A stretch of DNA of 64,000 bases from Phallusia mammillata (Eukaryota; Chordata; Ascidiacea; Phlebobranchia; Ascidiidae): the NCBI GenBank assembly GCA_003260075.1, contig QLIY01000098.1, forward strand, positions 37,458 to 101,457, read 5' to 3'. Under the pieces are notes generated by a model that saw only the letters and a program-made list of their open reading frames with translations, was not told the origin of the DNA and made no database searches. Shown here piece by piece: positions 59,801-64,000 of the stretch. How positions within the stretch are numbered: position 1 is the stretch's first letter; each line of letters starts with the position of its first letter. The translations under genes and the position numbers were made by a program.

Positions 59801-60150
59801 TATTTCTGCCGCAACAGACCTGATGAAAATGTACACAAGTTGCGTTGGTTGATAATCCAATTACTATTTGTTATTCTTTTCAAACAAAGTACTCGTTAAT
59901 TTAACCAAACTAACTAAATATTTTTTTATATTTTTTATTCAGCTATGGTTACGAACAATTAAAAGACATCAAGACTGCGGAAGATTTAGGCGCATCAAAT
60001 AGCGAGGGTGACCTGGACAATCTACACGCTATCATGTTTTCATCACTCTGCTTTATTCCTTTCGTTCTTTCACTCGTTCAAGTTGTAGTTTGGAGTTTCT
60101 ATGGGCTAAAGAACAATCACTCAGTTGAGGCAAAATACACTGAGGCCTAA
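53895..60150 (+). CDS. MFSD13A/TMEM180-like multi-pass membrane transporter, 11 exons, about 501 aa
   Basis: Exons: 53895-53944, 53999-54173, 55055-55220, 55724-55872, 56163-56287, 56381-56555, 57063-57185, 58504-58658, 58813-58896, 59263-59358, 59943-60150. All GT-AG and in frame; stop TAA at 60148-60150. The protein has many hydrophobic segments of about 20 residues. WNAINDPLFGYLQD in exon 3 matches the MFS-type WNxxNDPLFG motif of TMEM180. VFHVTFCSNFMLIFADHL in exon 7 matches a second conserved block of that family (QVFHCHFNSNF in human). The family belongs to the GPH cation-symporter branch of the major facilitator superfamily; its substrate is unknown. Start: the first ATG of a hydrophobic exon 1, not strongly supported. 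An extra copy of most of exon 8 lies at 58265-58392. Confidence 0.85.
54560..54931. mobile_element. Inverted-repeat element with internal 50-bp minisatellite
   Basis: Flanked by 9-bp direct repeats GTGCACAAC (54551-54559 and 54932-54940). The outer inverted repeats read GGTCATGTCTAAAACTGCGG from both ends and extend inward about 40 bp (TTGGCCCAGCACTT), the right one with a 20-bp insertion. Between them are about five units of 50-51 bp starting GGGCCCGCAGTTTTT and containing GAGACGCGACAAGCACTGG (54644-54870). Each unit start repeats the inner part of the terminal repeat. Non-coding; the open frames across it on both strands merely follow the repeat. In intron 2 of the MFSD13A-like gene. Confidence 0.8.
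57560..57734 (+). repeat. Direct copies flanking a 10-G run
   Basis: Copy 1 (57560-57635) and copy 2 (57659-57734), 76 bp each, differ at one position. Between them lie the run 57636-57645 and 13 further bases. Confidence 0.83.
57845..58108 (-). repeat. Inverted copy of the convertase intron segment 62937-63200
   Basis: These 264 bp are the reverse complement of 62937-63200 at exactly equal length with about four substitutions. They are bounded on both sides by 10-G runs (57835-57844 and 58109-58118). Probably a small allelic contig placed in the wrong position and orientation, inside an intron of the MFSD13A-like gene. Confidence 0.85.
58169..58632 (+). repeat. Direct copies flanking a 12-G run, including most of exon 8
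   Basis: Copy 1 (58169-58392) and copy 2 (58405-58632) flank the run 58393-58404. Each contains the exon 8 acceptor and the first 43 codons. Copy 1 lacks the exon end and donor, so copy 2 is used in the gene model. At least six coding differences are all silent, which points to a second allele rather than a decaying duplicate. Confidence 0.87.
58265..58392 (+). pseudogene. Truncated second copy of exon 8 of the MFSD13A-like gene
   Basis: Encodes the same residues as 58504-58632 (ILILLGGNIIAKFGVYRVV and onward) and breaks off at a G-run after NVYWL. If real, splicing to it would give a dead end; most likely an assembly artefact. Confidence 0.75.
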
Positions 60151-60311
60151 AAGCTACACTAAAAGAAAGGAAACTGTTGTTTTTAACTATTTGTGCCTTT
60201 ATTATATTTCATCTGCGTGTTGAAAAGTACTGCGTTTAATGTTATATGACAGGGGTCTCCAAACTACTGCCTGTACCTGTCAGTTTTTTACCCGACCTAC
60301 GAAAGTATTAT

Positions 60312-60317
60312 AATAAA
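60312..60317 (+). terminator. Candidate polyadenylation signal of the MFSD13A-like gene
   Basis: AATAAA about 160 bp after the stop codon. Another AATAAA occurs about 50 bp further on. Either could be used. Confidence 0.35.
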
Positions 60318-60703
60318 ATCGTACTAAAATAACAAGCCTTGTCGATCGCACGCAAATGTATTTAATAAACTCTTATTTAAGTCGGACCTTAATCTTACCC
60401 CTAAAAGTAAAAGTCTTAATTGTTATAATAAATCATTGCCTCGTATGTCGCGAAATTCCCTATAAATTTTGCCATCAGTATTTTAAAGATTTTCGGTAAT
60501 CTGGCTTTCAGTTTAAAAGACTTTAGAGACCCCAGTTACGATATGCAGTAGTTTTTTGTTCGGCTGATGCAGTAGGTATCAGGATAATTATAATCGTTAT
60601 GTTGTTTGTGTTGTGAACTCGGCCCATATAATGCTGGCCAAAAATTTTAAATTTGCTTTTTTGTACAGAAACTGTTGTCAATGTATTATATACTCGTATA
60701 ATT

Positions 60704-61074
60704 CAGTGGTTCCCAACCTACGGTTTTCAAGGGTCCGTGATTGTTACGTTTTAAAACTATTTAATATTTCCAAAATGTTTCATATTTTGTATATTTTTAT
60801 GACACTCCATGTAAACTACAGTAAATTTCGGGTAATCCAGACCTGTTCGGACAATTTTTTCCGAAAATGGCGAAGATCGGGATTAACCGATGTCGATTAG
60901 CCTTGCCACATTACAAATCATTTGTACCTCAAGTTTGGTCCTAATTGGACAAAGAGGTTTACTGTACTTGGTTCATGGAAAGGGTTAATTTTACGAAGAT
61001 CTGCGGAAGTTATAAAAGTGGTTCGTTGCTATTGTAGACAAACTACCACTTAAAGGAAACCGTTGGGAACCACT
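60704..61074 (+). mobile_element. hAT-like MITE carrying a nested pogo-like MITE
   Basis: The outer ends are CAGTGGTTCCCAACCTACGG (60704 on) and CGTTGGGAACCACT (to 61074). The target duplication is unclear (GTATAATT against TATAATAG). Inside, 60830-60966 is a pogo-like element starting CAGTAAATTTCGGG, ending GAGGTTTACTG and flanked by TA. Confidence 0.75.
60830..60966 (+). mobile_element. pogo/Tigger-like MITE flanked by TA
   Basis: About 137 bp with inverted ends CAGTAAATTTCGGGTAATCC and AAGAGGTTTACTG and TA on each side. The interior (ATGTCGATTAG, ATTACAAATCATTTG) matches the reverse complement of the fragment at 30770-30903. Confidence 0.75.
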
Positions 61075-61108
61075 TATAATAGCTTTGTGTAGTATTATGT
61101 GTTTACAA

Positions 61109-61212
61109 CAGTGCTCTTCAACCGGGTTGCACCACAATAGCGGAAAGATTGTATAGTATCGCAGCACCAAGCCTAAAGGGTACATTTGAGGAAAATTGAT
61201 TAAAGAGCACTG
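61109..61212 (+). mobile_element. 104-bp hAT-like MITE with 8-bp target duplication
   Basis: Ends CAGTGCTCTTCAACCGG and TTAAAGAGCACTG are inverted relatives. The 8-bp flanks are GTTTACAA (61101-61108) and GTTTAAAA (61213-61220), one mismatch. Very short and non-coding. Confidence 0.75.
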
Positions 61213-62588
61213 GTTTAAAACCCCTTTTTCTTTGGTTATATTTGTCAGTTGCGTCGATATAGGTACACAAATAATACTTGTTTGTCATAGAATTTGTGCT
61301 TGTTTTAAAATTTTACCTATTTCAAAAACGCAGTTTACTGAAAAAGCGTAATTTTTTTTCTCCATTGGTGTATATCGGCAATTGAAGTTTTGCACCGACT
61401 ACCCGATACTTTAAGCTGTTTTTTACGTAGGCAAAGTTAAATGGCTGCTTTTTTATCGCAATTCATCCGATCATTTTAACAATATAGACACAGCAATAAA
61501 TGTGTGATTTGGTGTGTAAACGAATTTGTTTTCAGGAAAAATTGGCACAAAAAATGACTTTTCTGACCTAATTTAATGTGTCACTGCGCACAAAAACGTC
61601 GCTATAAGTTCAAAGGCAACAAAAAACCTTTTTGGCGAACCTCATTTCTTGGTCTTAACCGCTTTCAGTCGGACCTTTCTTTAATGCCTTTTTTCCGCCA
61701 ATTAGACTCTTACAATACCTAGTTGTAGTTGTACTAGATTTTACTAGTTCCAACTAGATTTTTTTAATTTTTTTTACCGACTTCTAAAAAGTTGAAAACA
61801 ATAGAGATAGACATTTCCACCCGAGGGGTTTTTCGATTCAACTGACCTCTCATCGGATATAAAAACAGAGACGTTACGTGCTAAAATAAATTCCCTGGTC
61901 GTGTTTGCTTTCGTCATTAGCCTGTGTGATGTGTTGCTTGATGGACATCGAAGATTGGTTTGGCCCGAAGAATATTATTTGTATTTGTTTTTTAAATAGC
62001 TGTGGATGACTACTTTTAAGCAATTTTCGTATGTATTTAACTTTTTGTCAATTTTTTACGTACTTGAGGTTTAATCTTCAGGAAAAGATCTTTTGTATGA
62101 TGGAATGGAAGGTTTTATTTCATCGAAAATGATGTACAAACTTAATATCGCATGGCAGTTTTTTTAAATATTTATTCTGCTTTGTTAAACATCATTTTGT
62201 GTCTTAAGTAGAGCTGTTTTTTTACATAGTGTTATCATGTTATGTTGCAGTAATTACCAAATGGATTTTGGTAATTAACAAGTTGTTGTGGATATTTTGG
62301 TGACAATTTCAACATTGTTTTAAGTCATAATATCTTCAAACTATGACATAAGCTTTCAAACATGTTTTTGGTTTGCAACAGTATAATTGTTGTTCAACAG
62401 TCTTTATTTTTTTCTATTAGGTGGTGTCTTTAAATTTTTGCTATTTTTGTGAAAGTGCTGCCTTAAACACACAAGTCTGTGTCTACCGGTTACATCTCAA
62501 GCACCAACAATCGCCTTCTTTAAGGCCTTCAATATCAACACCAATGTATATTAGGACTTTTTTGTGCCTTCTGCAAACCGCAGTGCCA

Positions 62589-63470
62589 ATGAAAATTGAT
62601 CGCAAACACAAGGTTGCAAGACTTTCAGTATTTGTATTGATTTTAAATGGAATATTGTCATCGCATGCCTACCAAGGGTTTATCAATGAATGGGCTGTAG
62701 AAATCAATGGTGATAAACAAACAGCTGATAAAGTGGCTGAAACACATGGATTTGTAAATCATGGAAAGGTAAATTTACCGCAACATATAAAATATATACA
62801 TCTTGATTTTAAAACTTGTAACTAGGGATCCAGTTTAGTATTTTGAGTATGAACACAATGCTATAGCAAAAGTTATGAAGAAATATCTTTTTGAGTCAGG
62901 GCACAATCTGACTTGAATGTAATTGACAATGAAGGGTATGTGCTGTGTAAACCACCTGTAGTGCTCACAGTTATAGCAGAAATAGTTTAGTTAATTTATT
63001 GTCTGCAGTTTGATAAAGGCAATAAAATCAATTTGGTAAAAACAGGGCATTAATATCTTTGAAGTTGTTTTCAGTATTCCACTGTATTTGCAATATTTAA
63101 CCGAAAGAATAAATTTAAAATGATTTAAGGTTGTTGTAGCAATGGTACAGCCACACATATGGCACATAAAGTTAAAGGTTGACCAAAACTATATTGGAAA
63201 TTGAAACGTCTGAACGATGTATTCTATATACACCAGCACCTTGGCAGTAATGTTTATGATTATATTGGAAATAGTTTTGAATATTTGAAGAAATAGTTAT
63301 CATACTTTATTTTAGAAAATGTGTAATGTTGGTCAGAAAAAACAAACAAATTGTTTGTTTTTTAGATCTTAGAGAACACAAATTTCTACTTGTTCAGTCA
63401 CCCAAGACTCCGAAAGCGTTCTCTATCTGGCAGTGCAGAACACCATTCTAAACTGATAACTCACGAAAAA
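62589..63470 (+). CDS. Proprotein convertase (furin/PC family), first two coding exons, continues beyond the window
   Basis: Exon 1 is 62589-62768 (60 codons), exon 2 is 63366-63470 (35 codons); both are phase 0 with GT-AG borders. MKIDRKHKVARLSVFVLILN is followed by a hydrophobic leader to about SSHA. FINEWAVEINGDKQTADKVA then matches the prodomain start of furin-like convertases (N-x-WAV-x-I), and exon 2 gives NFYLFSHPRLRKRSLSGSAE, the segment holding the internal basic site. These subtilisin-like enzymes cut precursors after paired basic residues in the secretory pathway. The catalytic domain is not in the window, so furin, PC5 or PACE4 cannot be told apart. The ATG at 62589 is chosen because the leader follows; the frame is open further upstream. 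A diverged inverted copy of part of intron 1 is at 57845-58108. Confidence 0.8.
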
Positions 63471-64000
63471 GTAAGTGCTCAGTTCTTTCTAATCCTTATC
63501 AGCATAATAATATTATCCAAATCCAGGATTTTTAATAACTGTGATGAAGGGTAAATTTACCTAGGGAATTTATTTAACATGCTTTAGGGTGAAGTTAGTA
63601 AGCAAAAATTTGGATATGTGGGGATGTGATGAAGGGAGTAAATTTTATGTAAAAAGTCCAATAAAAAGTAACAACACAGAAAACATTGCCCTGCCCAGGT
63701 TTTTTTTAAGGTTTGGTTTGGGTGACCGCTAAGTAGTTTTAAGAGACCGCAAGTGTTTCATTTAAATACCAAAAAATAGCCATATTTGCTTAAATAGCCA
63801 TTTTGGGAAACCGCTGGAGAAATTTGGGGGACCATTTCGGTCCCCCAAAACACCTTAAAAAAAACACTGGCTCTGCCTATGCTGGCCATGACCTGTTATA
63901 TGCAAAGCAGCATAAAATTTGCAAGGCCCGTTGGTCGTAAATCATATCGGCACGTGGCATGGCTCATAAGTACATTTTCTGCAGTCTATTTTAATAATTG

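Larger units (their letters stand above)
60151..62588. other. Region between the membrane-protein gene and the convertase start
   Basis: Contains the 3' flank of the MFSD13A-like gene and the convertase 5' region. Nested MITEs lie at 60704-61074 and another at 61109-61212. An intron-end-like CTATTAG at 62414-62420 suggests that the convertase 5' UTR begins with a spliced exon at about 62421. Nothing else is recognisable. Confidence 0.5.

Overview
The window is animal nuclear DNA: AT-rich, with short phase-consistent exons, GT-AG introns and many small non-autonomous DNA transposons. Gene content (peroxidasin, a digestive-type carboxypeptidase, a TMEM180/MFSD13A-like transporter, a furin-family convertase), compact introns and a high density of synonymous differences between duplicated segments suggest an invertebrate chordate such as an ascidian (Ciona-like). 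That assignment is inference; nothing in the sequence names the species.

Layout. 1-2522 is repeat-rich. 2523-4922 (+) is a five-exon NADPH-dependent FMN reductase. 6000-45953 (-) is one large gene, peroxidasin, for which I could place 35 exons: signal peptide and LRRNT, five 72-bp LRR exons, LRRCT, five Ig domains, a linker, a full heme peroxidase domain, and a short coiled-coil C-terminus with no VWC domain. 47419-52747 (-) is a complete 12-exon M14 carboxypeptidase of about 415 residues. 53895-60150 (+) is an 11-exon multi-pass membrane protein resembling MFSD13A/TMEM180, divergent from the carboxypeptidase. 62589-63470 (+) holds the first two coding exons of a proprotein convertase whose rest lies beyond the window. 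The genes have no evident shared pathway, although peroxidasin and the convertase both act on secretory-pathway or matrix proteins.

The most striking non-genic pattern is 24 runs of 10 or more G, all G on the + strand and none C. Eighteen of them are 10 or 11 long. Fourteen sit exactly between two nearly identical direct copies of 60-230 bp, and others bound a scrambled or an inverted copy of sequence found elsewhere in the window. The best explanation is assembly gaps (placeholder bases) between overlapping or allelic contig ends that were not merged. They damage the gene models: peroxidasin exon 24 is partly repeated, exon 25 is cut at its 5' side by an 80-G run, and exon 8 of the membrane-protein gene is present twice.

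Biological points worth a second look are a 372-bp inverted-repeat element carrying an internal 50-bp minisatellite, repeats with a hammerhead-like CTGATGA...GAAAC core, the fifth Ig domain and missing VWC of peroxidasin, and a lysine at the specificity position of the carboxypeptidase. Exon boundaries were read by eye from splice signals, reading frame and family similarity; no alignment or expression data were available.
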